The position numbers were made by a program, and so were the translations under genes. Below are positions 17,361-25,617 of a DNA stretch of 64,000 nucleotides, in pieces (positions within the stretch are counted from its first letter, which is position 1; every line of letters starts with the position of its first letter). Below the pieces are notes generated by a model that worked only from the letters and a program-made list of their open reading frames with translations, did no database searches and was not told where the DNA came from. The stretch comes from Plantactinospora sp. BC1 (GTDB taxonomy: Bacteria > Actinomycetota > Actinomycetes > Mycobacteriales > Micromonosporaceae): positions 6,696,001 to 6,760,000 of the forward strand of contig NZ_CP028158.1 of the NCBI RefSeq assembly GCF_003030345.1, read 5' to 3'.

Positions 17361-17942
17361 ATGGGCACGAGGCGCCGGGGCGAGGAGTTGGAGCGGGCGA
17401 TTCTGCACGCTGCCGCGGAGGAGCTGCGCGAGTCGGGCTACGCCGGGATGACCATGGACCGGGTCGCCGCCCGAGCGGGGACCAACAAGAACGCCATCTA
17501 CCGCCGGTGGCCGCACCGGGCGGCGCTGGGCATCGCGGCGTACCGCCACCTCTCCGACGCCGTGATGCCGAACCCCGACACGGGCACCCTGCGGGACGAC
17601 GCGCTGGAGATGCTGCGGCGGGCGAACGAGACGTGGTCGTCGCCGCACGGGGCGATCCTGCGCGGGCTGCTCGCCGCCGCGGCCGACGACCCCGAACTGC
17701 TGACCCTCATGCGGCAGCGGTCCGGCGCGGACACCATGGACCGGGCCTGGCTGGCGATGCTGGAGCGCGCCGCAGCCCGGGGCGAGGCACCCGCTGCCGC
17801 CGCACGCCACCGGGTGGCGACGACACCGATGATGCTGCTGCGCGCCGAGTACGCGACGCGCGGCGTCCCCTCCGTGCCCGACGAGGTACTCGTCGAGATC
17901 GTGGACGAGGTCTTCCTGCCACTCGTGCGCGGCCACGCCTGA
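17361..17942 (+). CDS. TetR-family regulator
   Basis: A 193-residue protein. The N-terminal HTH is typical: ILHAAAEELRESGYAGMTMD, VAARAGTNKNAIYRRWPHR. The C-terminal ligand domain is of normal length and ends EIVDEVFLPLVRG. The ATG at 17361 lies just past the palindrome in the intergenic region. It most likely controls itself and the divergent gene. Ligand unknown. Confidence 0.92.
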   Translation: MGTRRRGEELERAILHAAAEELRESGYAGMTMDRVAARAGTNKNAIYRRWPHRAALGIAAYRHLSDAVMPNPDTGTLRDDALEMLRRANETWSSPHGAILRGLLAAAADDPELLTLMRQRSGADTMDRAWLAMLERAAARGEAPAAAARHRVATTPMMLLRAEYATRGVPSVPDEVLVEIVDEVFLPLVRGHA

Positions 17943-17966
17943 ACACGGCGGGCGTTGCCCTGGGCT

Positions 17967-18311
17967 CTACGGCGTAGCGATGCTCGGTCCGACGGCCTGT
18001 TCGATCTCCTCGACGAGCCGGTCGGCGGGGCGTACCCCGAGAAGCACGCGCTGCATGACGCCCTGGTCGAAGAGCACCGAGGTCGGGGTCTGGGTCACGC
18101 CCCAGGCCCGGGTGGTGACCGGGTTGGTGGCCACGTCGACCGTGGCGACCAGCAGCCCGTCACCCAGACGCTGCGCGACCTCGGCGAGCACCGGGGCGAA
18201 CGCCCGCCGAACCTCGCCGCCGGAGGGCAGGAACACCAGCAGGACCGGTGTCGGGCTCTCCACGACCCGGGCCCGGTAGGTCGCGTCGGTGACCGGAACG
18301 ACGTAGCTCAT
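17967..18311 (-). CDS. thioredoxin-fold protein without the CxxC
   Basis: A 114-residue thioredoxin-like protein: VLLVFLPSGGEVRRAFAPVL replaces the catalytic CxxC helix, and the cis-Pro loop is present (GVTQTPTSVLF). With no cysteine in the active-site position it cannot be a disulfide oxidoreductase, so a binding or chaperone role is more likely. ATG at 18311 follows GGAGG and overlaps the stop of the upstream gene (ATGA type). Last gene of the secretion-effector locus on the minus strand. Confidence 0.8.
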   Translation of the reverse strand: MSYVVPVTDATYRARVVESPTPVLLVFLPSGGEVRRAFAPVLAEVAQRLGDGLLVATVDVATNPVTTRAWGVTQTPTSVLFDQGVMQRVLLGVRPADRLVEEIEQAVGPSIATP

Positions 18312-18628
18312 AGGTCCTCCTCCGGCTGACGCTTCCATTCGAAGGCGGTCCGCCATCGGTTGTCGTCGTAGAGGTAACTGAGGAATGCGTCGGTGACCGC
18401 GTCCTTGGTCTGCGGAAACGGCGCGGCGTAGGCCCGGTCGGGGCCACCCTCGCGGTAGTCCACGTCCAGCCGGCCGTCGTCCAGCGCGTAGGTCTGGATG
18501 TAGTAGTGCGGCCGGATCCGGAGGACGGCGAACCGCGGGCCACGACTGTCCAGGCGGTCGATCCCGGCCCGGATGTCGGCCTCCGTCGCGTCGTCGATCG
18601 GGTCCCGGTCCTCGATGTCAAGATTCAT
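18308..18628 (-). CDS. hypothetical protein, candidate immunity-associated (106 aa)
   Basis: A 106-residue acidic protein starting MNLDIEDRDPIDDATEADI, with FAVLRIRPHYYIQTYALDDG and a final YLYDDNRWRTAFEW segment. It overlaps the preceding gene by 11 bp and the following one by 4 bp, so it belongs to a translationally coupled group. No family is recognised. Small acidic proteins behind a toxin gene are often immunity proteins; this is positional inference only. Confidence 0.7.
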   Translation of the reverse strand: MNLDIEDRDPIDDATEADIRAGIDRLDSRGPRFAVLRIRPHYYIQTYALDDGRLDVDYREGGPDRAYAAPFPQTKDAVTDAFLSYLYDDNRWRTAFEWKRQPEEDL

Positions 18629-19376
18629 CGTCGACGCCCTCGGTGAGGAACCTGTGCGCGTACAGCAGCAGGTCGGTCAGCTCGATCTCCCGACCCTCGC
18701 CGCCCTCGGAGGCCAGCCGTAGGCCGTCCTCCCAGTACGCCCGGCGCAGCTTGTTCTGGAAGTTCTGGAAGTCGATCCACGCGCCCTCGGCCTGATCGAG
18801 CTTGCGCAACTCGCTGTACAGCAGGTCGGTCCTGGCGAGGCCGAGTTCGCTGCCGATGCTGCCGCCGCCGGTCTTCGGGTTGTCGAAACGCATCTTGAGG
18901 AATGGTCTCGGCAGGCGGTGGATGTCGGCGGATTCCAGGAACTTGTTGAACCGGTCGACCGCCTCGATCTGCGACTCGCGACCGGAGAACTCGCAGCGCC
19001 ATGCCGGAAACACCTGATAGGTGACCTCGGCGAGTTCGGGAATCTTTTTGTGCAGCCGATAGACGGCGGGGATCACAGCGCCGACCGTGTCGAACTCGTA
19101 ATTGGAGCCCTCCGGTGGCGTGTAACCCTCGAGAACCGCGAACGGCACGGCGGCCAGCACCTCGGTGCTGCGCTCCCGGGCGAAGGACAGGACGCTGGCC
19201 ATGAGTTCCTCGTCCCCCTCGCCGCGCACGTTCATCTGCACCGCGTGCGCGCCGTCGGGGGTGAGGGCCAGTCCGTAGGTGAACATGGTGCCCAGCGACC
19301 AGGTCCACGCATCCTGCACCCCCGGTAGGGGGCGCACGCCGCTGAAGCCCTGGACGATGTTGGCGATATCGGTCAC
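18618..19376 (-). CDS. hypothetical protein, candidate immunity protein (252 aa)
   Basis: A 252-residue soluble protein with GGAG before its ATG. It has alternating strands and helices, including WSLGTMFTYGLALTPDG, VTYQVFPAWRCEF and a helical C-terminus ending LLLYAHRFL. No family is recognised. It starts 48 bp after the nuclease-like toxin gene and is therefore the best immunity candidate by position. Confidence 0.7.
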   Translation of the reverse strand: MTDIANIVQGFSGVRPLPGVQDAWTWSLGTMFTYGLALTPDGAHAVQMNVRGEGDEELMASVLSFARERSTEVLAAVPFAVLEGYTPPEGSNYEFDTVGAVIPAVYRLHKKIPELAEVTYQVFPAWRCEFSGRESQIEAVDRFNKFLESADIHRLPRPFLKMRFDNPKTGGGSIGSELGLARTDLLYSELRKLDQAEGAWIDFQNFQNKLRRAYWEDGLRLASEGGEGREIELTDLLLYAHRFLTEGVDDES

Positions 19377-19424
19377 GACACTCCAGTTCGGTTACCGGCA
19401 GCTACGCGTCCTCGGGGTCGGACA

Positions 19425-20141
19425 TCAGGAGGCAGTATATCCGTCGCCCGTTTCCTGCTCGTATCTCAACCCCAATGTCGCGCCGCCTCTGGAATTCTCC
19501 GACCGCAGCATGGGCTGGAGATTATCGACGTTATTGTACCAGTCATTTCGATACTGCCTGGTATTGAACCGGCCATTCTCGTTCCAGTCCTGCACCACTG
19601 GTTTGTTGTGTTCGTAGGTGATCGCGTCGCCCTCTGGAACGTCGATAACCTCACCGTTGTCGTCGAGCCAGGTCAGGTCTTCCTTGGGCACCCGCTGACC
19701 GCCGGGCGAGCGCGGCCACTCTCCGGCGACCGCACCCTCCACGGTGTATCTGCGGGCCATCTCGTCGTGCGTGGACTCGCGGTAGCCGCCGGGGTACTCG
19801 GTGTCGCGGTTGTGCGCGCCAGGCGGGGCGGTCGGGTCCTTGGCGTACCCGCCGTCCGGCCCGTGCAGCCGCCCGTTGTCGTCGTACTTGTAGCCCTCCG
19901 GTAGCGGCTCGCCGGTGATGGTGCTGTTCACCGGCGCCCGGGTGGTGGAACCGGCCGCGCTCGCGTTGCCCACCCGACCGGCCTCGAACGCCGCCTGTAC
20001 GGCCGCCTGGCCCCCGTCGACACTGCTGGCGTTCCCGCCGGAGCTCCTCCTCGGTGACGGCGCGGCGTCACCGTCGTCCCCGGTACGGGTCGTCGAAGGA
20101 GTGTCGGTGCCGGTATGGGATCCCCCGCTGCCTCTGGCCAT
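19425..20141 (-). CDS. polymorphic toxin-like effector with HNH-type tip
   Basis: A 238-residue protein. The first 75 residues are Gly/Ser/Thr-rich and disordered. A C-terminal domain (about 120-238) contains EHNKPVVQDWNENGRFN, RNDWYNNVDNLQPM and RSENSRGG, i.e. His 178, Asn 207 and Asn 216 in an order reminiscent of HNH/ENDO VII (treble-clef) nucleases. The C-terminal part has visibly lower GC than the rest. It follows EspC/WXG-like genes, so secretion through a type VII system is likely. Nuclease activity is inferred, not proven. Confidence 0.65.
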   Translation of the reverse strand: MARGSGGSHTGTDTPSTTRTGDDGDAAPSPRRSSGGNASSVDGGQAAVQAAFEAGRVGNASAAGSTTRAPVNSTITGEPLPEGYKYDDNGRLHGPDGGYAKDPTAPPGAHNRDTEYPGGYRESTHDEMARRYTVEGAVAGEWPRSPGGQRVPKEDLTWLDDNGEVIDVPEGDAITYEHNKPVVQDWNENGRFNTRQYRNDWYNNVDNLQPMLRSENSRGGATLGLRYEQETGDGYTAS

Positions 20142-20233
20142 CGGCGCCCTACCAACCCTCGGCCGCGAGGCGAATGGCCGGCTCGGTCATGACGACGCCC
20201 CCAGTCGTACGGAAACTCCGGTCGCGCTCATGC

Positions 20234-20938
20234 TCAGCTGCCCATCAGCGTCTTCAGGTTGGTAAGGCTGGTGATCAGCGCGCTGGTGTAGCTGGCGATC
20301 CGGCCGGCCCATTTCAACACCGCCGACACGATCTGCGCGGCGACCACCGGAATCGTGACGATCAGCAACGCCTCCGCCGCCCAGACGATCACCCGGGCGA
20401 CCAGATCGCAGATCAGATCCCGGACGATGTCCCGGGTGAACTGCACCAGGTTGCCCGCCGCCTGGGTCGCCGAGGCCATCGTCGCCGCCAGCACGGAGAG
20501 ACCGCCGATTCCGTCGACGTTGTTGGCCATCTTGCTCTGGTACGCCTCGGCCGCGCTGCCGCCCCAGTCAGGCAGATCCGACGCGAGGCTGGAATAGAGG
20601 TCCTCGGCCATGGTCTGCAGCGCACCGGCCATGTTCTTCCACGTCTCGGCGTGCGCGACGACCAGGTCCGGGATACCGGTCAGCTTGTCCAGCACCTCAC
20701 GCAGCGGCTCGAAATGCTCCATCGCCCAGCCGAGCCCGTTGGCCAGCAGGGCGCTGAACGGATCGATCACCGTGGCCGCGGCCTCCATCGCGAACGCCCC
20801 GCCGGCCAGCAGCCCGTCGACCCAGGAGCCGCTGTTCACCGACTGGTGGAGGCCCTGGAACCCCTCGGCCAGCGACGACCCCGTCCACGCCGTACGCGAC
20901 GAGGTCGGCGTGGCTACCAGCGCGTTGTCGGCGACCAT
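20234..20938 (-). CDS. WXG-type secreted-substrate/helper protein
   Basis: A 234-residue helical protein. DLPDWGGSAAEAYQSKM is a WxG turn between two long helices, as in WXG100/ESX substrates. An Ala/Val/Ile-rich C-terminal segment (about 185-215) could insert into membranes. GTGAGG precedes the ATG. It lies 10 bp after the EspC-like gene and 92 bp before the effector. Probably carries or exports the effector. Confidence 0.75.
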   Translation of the reverse strand: MVADNALVATPTSSRTAWTGSSLAEGFQGLHQSVNSGSWVDGLLAGGAFAMEAAATVIDPFSALLANGLGWAMEHFEPLREVLDKLTGIPDLVVAHAETWKNMAGALQTMAEDLYSSLASDLPDWGGSAAEAYQSKMANNVDGIGGLSVLAATMASATQAAGNLVQFTRDIVRDLICDLVARVIVWAAEALLIVTIPVVAAQIVSAVLKWAGRIASYTSALITSLTNLKTLMGS

Positions 20939-20948
20939 GACGGCGACC

Positions 20949-21263
20949 TCACCCCATTCCGCCGGACCGGCGCACCCGGTCCGAGGACGAACGGTCAGCG
21001 GACTCGTACGCCCGGGCGGCGGTGGTCAACGCCTCCGACGCCAGCGACAGGTTCTCCTCCACGTACGCGTAGAGCGCGTCCTGCCGTTGGTGCCGGGCCT
21101 CGAGAATCCCGGCGATCCACCCGCACAACAACCCGTAGGCCTCGTCGTTCTGCGAGATCGCGCGGCTGGCGCCCTTGATCGCTTGCAGCTGGTCCCGCAC
21201 CGCCAGCACCTTGGCCGCATGCCGGTGCAACTGCGCGGGGTCGACGTTGAACGCGTCGGCCAT
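20949..21263 (-). CDS. EspC-like type VII secretion protein
   Basis: A 104-residue protein starting MADAFNVDPAQLHRHAAKVL, the standard opening of the EspC/DUF2580 family, with a second helix RQDALYAYVEENLSLASEAL and a polar tail. It is helical hairpin in character and lacks a signal peptide. It begins 3 bp after the YbaB-like gene and is followed by the WXG gene 10 bp later. Confidence 0.8.
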   Translation of the reverse strand: MADAFNVDPAQLHRHAAKVLAVRDQLQAIKGASRAISQNDEAYGLLCGWIAGILEARHQRQDALYAYVEENLSLASEALTTAARAYESADRSSSDRVRRSGGMG

Positions 21264-21266
21264 CGC

Positions 21267-21710
21267 CTATCCCCTGCCCAGCCCCGGGGCGGGCGGCCCG
21301 GGGACGCCGTCGGTGGAATCCGACCGCTCGAGCAACTGCTGCATCCGATCACCGATCGTGCGCGCCGCCACCGAGTCAGGCCCCATCGTCTCGATCGCGA
21401 TCTCCCGCGAGCGATCGGCCGCCTGCACCCGCGCCTGACGCAGTGCGGACATCACCGCCCGCGCGACCACCTCCGGATCGAACCGGTGGATCCGCTCCGT
21501 GAGCTTCAGGTCGACCAGGACGCCCGTGGAGTCGACCGTCACCTCGGCCAGCCCGTTGCCGTCCCGCGCACTGGCCCGCAGCTGTCCGATCTGGTCGCTC
21601 ATGGCCTGCGTCTTCGCCGCCATCGCCTCGACGCGCTGCTTCCACGACCGCAAATAGTCACGCGCGCTGTCCGGATCCAGAAACGCCTCGCCGTCCGGGA
21701 TCCCCGCCAT
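21267..21710 (-). CDS. YbaB/EbfC-family protein of a type VII locus
   Basis: A 147-residue protein: an N-terminal helical region, then GNGLAEVTVDSTGVLVDLKL, which is the YbaB/EbfC beta hairpin. This family occurs at the head of many actinomycete WXG/EspC effector operons. The start used is the ATG at 21710 (MAGIPDGEAFLDP); the frame extends further up without a good start. First gene of the minus-strand operon. Confidence 0.78.
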   Translation of the reverse strand: MAGIPDGEAFLDPDSARDYLRSWKQRVEAMAAKTQAMSDQIGQLRASARDGNGLAEVTVDSTGVLVDLKLTERIHRFDPEVVARAVMSALRQARVQAADRSREIAIETMGPDSVAARTIGDRMQQLLERSDSTDGVPGPPAPGLGRG

Positions 21711-22396
21711 GGCCGCCACCCCCGCTCGCCGCTCGACGACCTGCCGAAGTCTAACAACGACATGCACAGTTGATCACATGGCCGTACCGCACCGCCACGG
21801 CCGTCCGAAGTGGTGTCAGCGACACCAGCCGGTCGCAGTCCGGGCCCCGGCACGGGAGCCACGGTGCCCCGGCCGGCGGGCACGTCCGGCGATCGCGGCC
21901 GGTCCCCTCGGCACCGTCCGACTCCTCGACGAACCCTCCCCGACGGGCGACGCAGCGCAGTGGACCGGCGACCCGTACCGTCCGAGAACTCGGTTTCGGC
22001 TACGCGGCGGTGCCATCGCCGTGCGACCAGGTCCCGAGGCCAGCGCGACAAGAGCGGTCGGGGTGACGGAGTACGCCGACCACAGCGCCCGTCGAGGCAG
22101 CCTTACCATTCCGGCCAAACGCAGAGGCATTCCGCAGAGAATCTATGTCGGATGTTTCGGTACCTGTCGCGTCGACGATGGACACGACCGAGCGTCGTCC
22201 CCGCCGCCAGGCCCGGTCGCCCGGTCACACGCCTCTGCTACCTGCCCGAACATGCATTCATCGACATCCCGGCCCCTCGATTGTTTCCGGAACATTTCCG
22301 GAAGTCGTTGACAGTGCGGTCGGTCGATATCGATACTGGCCCTTTGGCAGACATGCATGCGCGTCGATCAGTGGTCGTCAGCGTCGAGGAGGTCCG
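21711..22396. other. 686-bp intergenic region between divergent operons
   Basis: No coding frame here looks real. It must hold the promoter of the type VII effector operon (leftwards) and of the xylanase (rightwards). A perfect short hairpin, TGGTGTC-AGC-GACACCA, lies at 21811-21827 and may be an operator or transcript end. The xylanase promoter candidate is listed separately. Confidence 0.6.
22284..22337 (+). promoter_or_regulatory. xylanase promoter with tandem TTTCCGGAA
   Basis: TTTCCGGAA occurs at 22284-22292 and 22295-22303, 11 bp apart, each containing the palindrome TTCCGGAA. A perfect -35 TTGACA follows at 22308-22313 and GATACT at 22332-22337 is a possible -10 (18-bp spacer). The repeats sit directly upstream of -35, one helical turn apart, suitable for an activator or repressor. 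Confidence 0.55.
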
Positions 22397-23893
22397 GTGA
22401 ACAGCACCCTGAGACAGCGTAGGAAAGTTACTAGAATGGCCTTGCCGACGGCGATGCTGTTGCTAGTGGGCAGCGCTGTGACGGTCCAGTCCATCGGCCC
22501 GGCCGCTGCGGCCGAGACCACGCTGCGGGCCGCGGCCGCCAAGGCCGGGCTCTTCTTCGGCGTCGCCGCCTCACCCGGCCGGCTCAGCTCGATCGTCGGT
22601 CAGGAGTTCAACCAGCTGACTCCCGAGAACGACATGAAGCCGTCCACGATCGCCACGTCGAGCGGTGGACTCCAGAACACCGGAAACGCGGACACCCTGG
22701 TCAACTACGCCCAGACCAACAACATGCTGGTCCGCGGCCACACGCTGGTCTGGCACTCACAGGCCGGCGCGCTACAGGGTGCCAACCAGGCGACGCTCAA
22801 CACCTTCATCGGCAACGCCCTGAACCGCTGGGGCAACAGGATCGCGTACTGGGACGTCGTCAACGAGGCGCTGGACGACAACAACACCGGCAACCGGCGC
22901 AGCCAGTGGCCGCACACCCTGAACCGGGACGCGAACGGCGACGGTGACCTCTTCGACACCGGCGACACAGACGTCATCCGGGACTCGTTCATCCGGGCGA
23001 AGCAGGTCGTGCAGGCTGGCGGGCTGACCACCAAGCTCTGCATCAACGACTACGACGTCGAGGGCCTGACGGTCCGGGGCGGCGTCCAGAACCGCAAGGC
23101 CAACGCACTGTACGAGATCGTCCGCAACTATCGGCAGTACATCGACTGCGTCGGGTTCCAGGCCCACTTCAACGACAACCCGAACAGCATCATCACCGAC
23201 GACCTACAGGCCAACATCCAGCGCTTCGCCGACCTCGGCGTGGAGGTGCACCTCACCGAGCTGGACATCGACGACGACCTGAGCAACAACGACATCGGCG
23301 CGGGCCAGGCGGAGAACTACCGCAAGGTCGTCCGGGCCTGCCTGAACGTCGCGAAGTGCACCGGCATCACCGTCTGGGGCATCGCCGACAGCGAGTCGTG
23401 GCGATCCTCGGAGCGGGGCCTGCTCTTCACCGGCGGCAGCGGAAACTACCAGAAGAAGGCCGCCTACCACGCGGTCCTCGACGAGCTGAACAAGGGCCGT
23501 GACGTCTCGACCGACCCGACCTCGCCGGGCACCCCGCCGACCCCGTCAGCGTCGCCGTCGGTGACGCCGTCCGTCCCGCCGACCACGCCGCCGAACCCGA
23601 CCACCGGCTGCTCGGCCACGGTCTCACTGAACTCCTGGACCGGCGGCTTCGTCGCCACCGTGAGGGTCACCGCCGGCACCGCACCGATCAACGGGTGGAC
23701 CGTCGGGATCGCCCTGCCGTCCGGGGCCACCGTGACCAACAGCTGGAACGCCAACCGTACCGGCACCAGTGGCACCGTCCAGTTCAGCAACGTCAGCTAC
23801 AACGGGTCGGTGAACGCCGGCCAGTACACCGAGTTCGGCTTCCAGGGCTCCGGCACGGCCACCGGCCTCACCCCGGTCTGCACCGCCTCCTGA
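22397..23893 (+). CDS. secreted GH10 endo-xylanase with CBM2
   Basis: A 498-residue protein. A long signal peptide (basic RQRRK, hydrophobic ALPTAMLLLVG) is followed by a GH10 barrel: TPENDMK, VRGHTLVWHSQ, acid/base Glu in WDVVNEAL (about E157) and nucleophile Glu in EVHLTELDI (about E288). A Pro/Thr/Ser linker leads to a family 2 carbohydrate-binding module (about 405-498, with a Cys at each end and exposed Trp residues). GTG at 22397 follows GAGGAGG. It hydrolyses xylan backbones outside the cell and would work with the GH43 enzymes at 4-7 kb. Confidence 0.96.
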   Translation: MNSTLRQRRKVTRMALPTAMLLLVGSAVTVQSIGPAAAAETTLRAAAAKAGLFFGVAASPGRLSSIVGQEFNQLTPENDMKPSTIATSSGGLQNTGNADTLVNYAQTNNMLVRGHTLVWHSQAGALQGANQATLNTFIGNALNRWGNRIAYWDVVNEALDDNNTGNRRSQWPHTLNRDANGDGDLFDTGDTDVIRDSFIRAKQVVQAGGLTTKLCINDYDVEGLTVRGGVQNRKANALYEIVRNYRQYIDCVGFQAHFNDNPNSIITDDLQANIQRFADLGVEVHLTELDIDDDLSNNDIGAGQAENYRKVVRACLNVAKCTGITVWGIADSESWRSSERGLLFTGGSGNYQKKAAYHAVLDELNKGRDVSTDPTSPGTPPTPSASPSVTPSVPPTTPPNPTTGCSATVSLNSWTGGFVATVRVTAGTAPINGWTVGIALPSGATVTNSWNANRTGTSGTVQFSNVSYNGSVNAGQYTEFGFQGSGTATGLTPVCTAS

Positions 23894-23941
23894 GCACCGC
23901 CTGTCCCCCGCAACATCAAGATCTGATCGCGTACTCGTGCA

Positions 23942-23980
23942 GGGTGGACGTACCGCGGCGCCGCCTCGGTACGTCCACCC
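23942..23980 (+). terminator. terminator of the xylanase gene
   Basis: A perfect 14-bp stem (GGGTGGACGTACCG / CGGTACGTCCACCC) with an 11-base GC-rich loop, 48 bp after the xylanase stop. No T-tract. Confidence 0.8.
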
Positions 23981-24045
23981 GCGGCCCACCCGTCCCGCGA
24001 TCGCCGGAAGCTCGACGTTGATCCAGATCTCCGTCGTCTCGCCTC

Positions 24046-24898
24046 TCACGCGTTCGCGGCTGCACCGGCCAGTGCTTCGAGGGGCACACCCGGATCGGCG
24101 AGCCGGGCGGGATCGACCCTGGCGTGTCGTCGGGCGAGCTGCTGGAGGTGCTCGTTGACGTCCCAGGTGTTGACGTTCATGCCGGCGGCCACCCCGCCGC
24201 CGGTGAGCCAGAAGGCGATGAACTCGCCGCTGCGCGGGTCACCACGGAAGACGACCCGGTCGAAGCGCGGGCTGTAGCCGGCGTACTCCATGCCGAGGTC
24301 GTACCGGTCGGAGAAGAAGTAGGGGGTGTCGGTGTAGGCAGTGGCTTCACCCAGCATGTTGACGGCGGCGGCCCTGCCCTGGTTGATGGCGTTCGACCAG
24401 TGCTCCACGCGGATGTGCTCCCGGTAGCCGGCATGCCAGGCCCGAGCCACGTCACCGGCGGCGTAGATGTCCGGGTGGCTGCTGCACAGGTACTCGTCGA
24501 CCACGATGCCGTCGTCGACGGCGATGCCTGCCGCAGCGGCGAGCCCCGTACGCGGTACCGCGCCGATACCGACGACGACGAGGTCGGCCGGGATGGCGGT
24601 GCCGCCGGTGGTGCGGACCTCCTCCACCCGCCCGTCTCCGTGCAGCGACCGGACGCCTTCCCCGAGGTGCAGGGCGACTCCGTGGGCGGCGTGGAGGTCG
24701 CGGAAGACCGCACCGACGTCGCCGCCCAGGACCCGTTCCAGCGGGACGGTCCCAGGGTCGATCAGCGCGACCGGCAGTCCCCGCTGCCGTAGCGACGCGG
24801 CGACCGCGTCCGTCGAAGCCCCGGGCGCGTAGCGCTTCGGCGGCCTTGGCGCCGGCGAGGCTGGCGCCGACGATCACGAAGGTCTGCTCGGTGGGCAT
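24046..24898 (-). pseudogene. FAD-dependent ferredoxin-reductase-like gene with internal deletion
   Basis: From ATG 24898 the frame starts as a normal FAD-binding N-terminus (FVIVGASLAGAKAAEALRARG). After residue 30 the continuing homology (AASLRQRGLPVALIDPG, then LVVVGIGAVPRTGL and AAGDVAR) is in another frame. The family usually has about 110-120 residues between these two motifs, including the ATG box and first part of the NAD(P) domain; they are gone. So a roughly 350-bp deletion at about 24800-24811 both removed a domain part and shifted the frame. The C-terminal 193 residues remain intact. Upstream neighbour is folE on the same strand. Confidence 0.8.
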
Positions 24899-24933
24899 GG
24901 GTCCTGCTCCGTTTCTGGTCTGGGCCGACGCTG

Positions 24934-25572
24934 TCAGCGACGGACGCCGGTGAGGGCGAAGAACTCCTGCCGGGTGGCCGGGTCGTCGCGGTGCAGGCCG
25001 AGGAGGGCGGAGGTGAGGGTGCGGGCGCCGTAGGCGCGGACGCCGCGAAGTGACATGCACAGGTGTTCGGCTTCCAGGACCACGGCGACGCCCTTCGGGC
25101 GCAGGTTCTGCTGGAGGTAGTCCGCGACCTGCCGGGTGAGCCGTTCCTGCACCTGCAGCCCCCGGGCGAAGTGCTCGACGACCCGGGCGAGCTTGGACAG
25201 CCCGACGATCCGCTCCTCGGGCAGGTAGGCCACGTGTGCGACGCCGTGGAACGGCAGCAGGTGGTGCTCGCACAGCGATCGGAACGGCACGTCGCGGACG
25301 AGGATCAGCTCGTCGTACCCGCCGTCGTTGGGAAACGTGGTCAGCGTGAACGCCTCGGGGGTGAGTAGTTCGGCGTAGGCCGCGGCCACCCGCCGGGGAG
25401 TGTCACGCAGGTGTTCCGAATCGACGTCCTGGCCGAGCGCGGTCAACAACGCGCGAACCGCGTCCTCGGCGGCCGCCAACTCCACCGGCGGCGCGGCCCT
25501 GGCCAGCCGCAGGTACGGTGGCCGTGGTGCCGGGTCCACCGGCGGGCACTCGGTCCAGGCAGTGCTGGTCAT
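24934..25572 (-). CDS. folE: GTP cyclohydrolase I
   Basis: A 212-residue enzyme that opens the GTP ring to give dihydroneopterin triphosphate for folate or pterin synthesis. Zinc ligands are visible: Cys 101 and His 104 in SLCEHHLLPFHG and Cys 172 in EAEHLCMSLRGV. SKLARVVEHFARGLQVQE is the family signature. The final segment is variant relative to housekeeping FolE, and the neighbours are not folate genes, so this may be a second copy. GGAG precedes the ATG. Confidence 0.95.
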   Translation of the reverse strand: MTSTAWTECPPVDPAPRPPYLRLARAAPPVELAAAEDAVRALLTALGQDVDSEHLRDTPRRVAAAYAELLTPEAFTLTTFPNDGGYDELILVRDVPFRSLCEHHLLPFHGVAHVAYLPEERIVGLSKLARVVEHFARGLQVQERLTRQVADYLQQNLRPKGVAVVLEAEHLCMSLRGVRAYGARTLTSALLGLHRDDPATRQEFFALTGVRR

Positions 25573-25617
25573 GGTCGTCTCCGTCCCTGTCGCCTCATCC
25601 GCTCTGTTCGGCTCGGC

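Noticed and set aside
20142-20233. Two tiny overlapping minus-strand ORFs (14 and 13 codons) before the toxin gene
   Set aside because: They have start-stop overlap but are too short and without ribosome binding sites to be supported.
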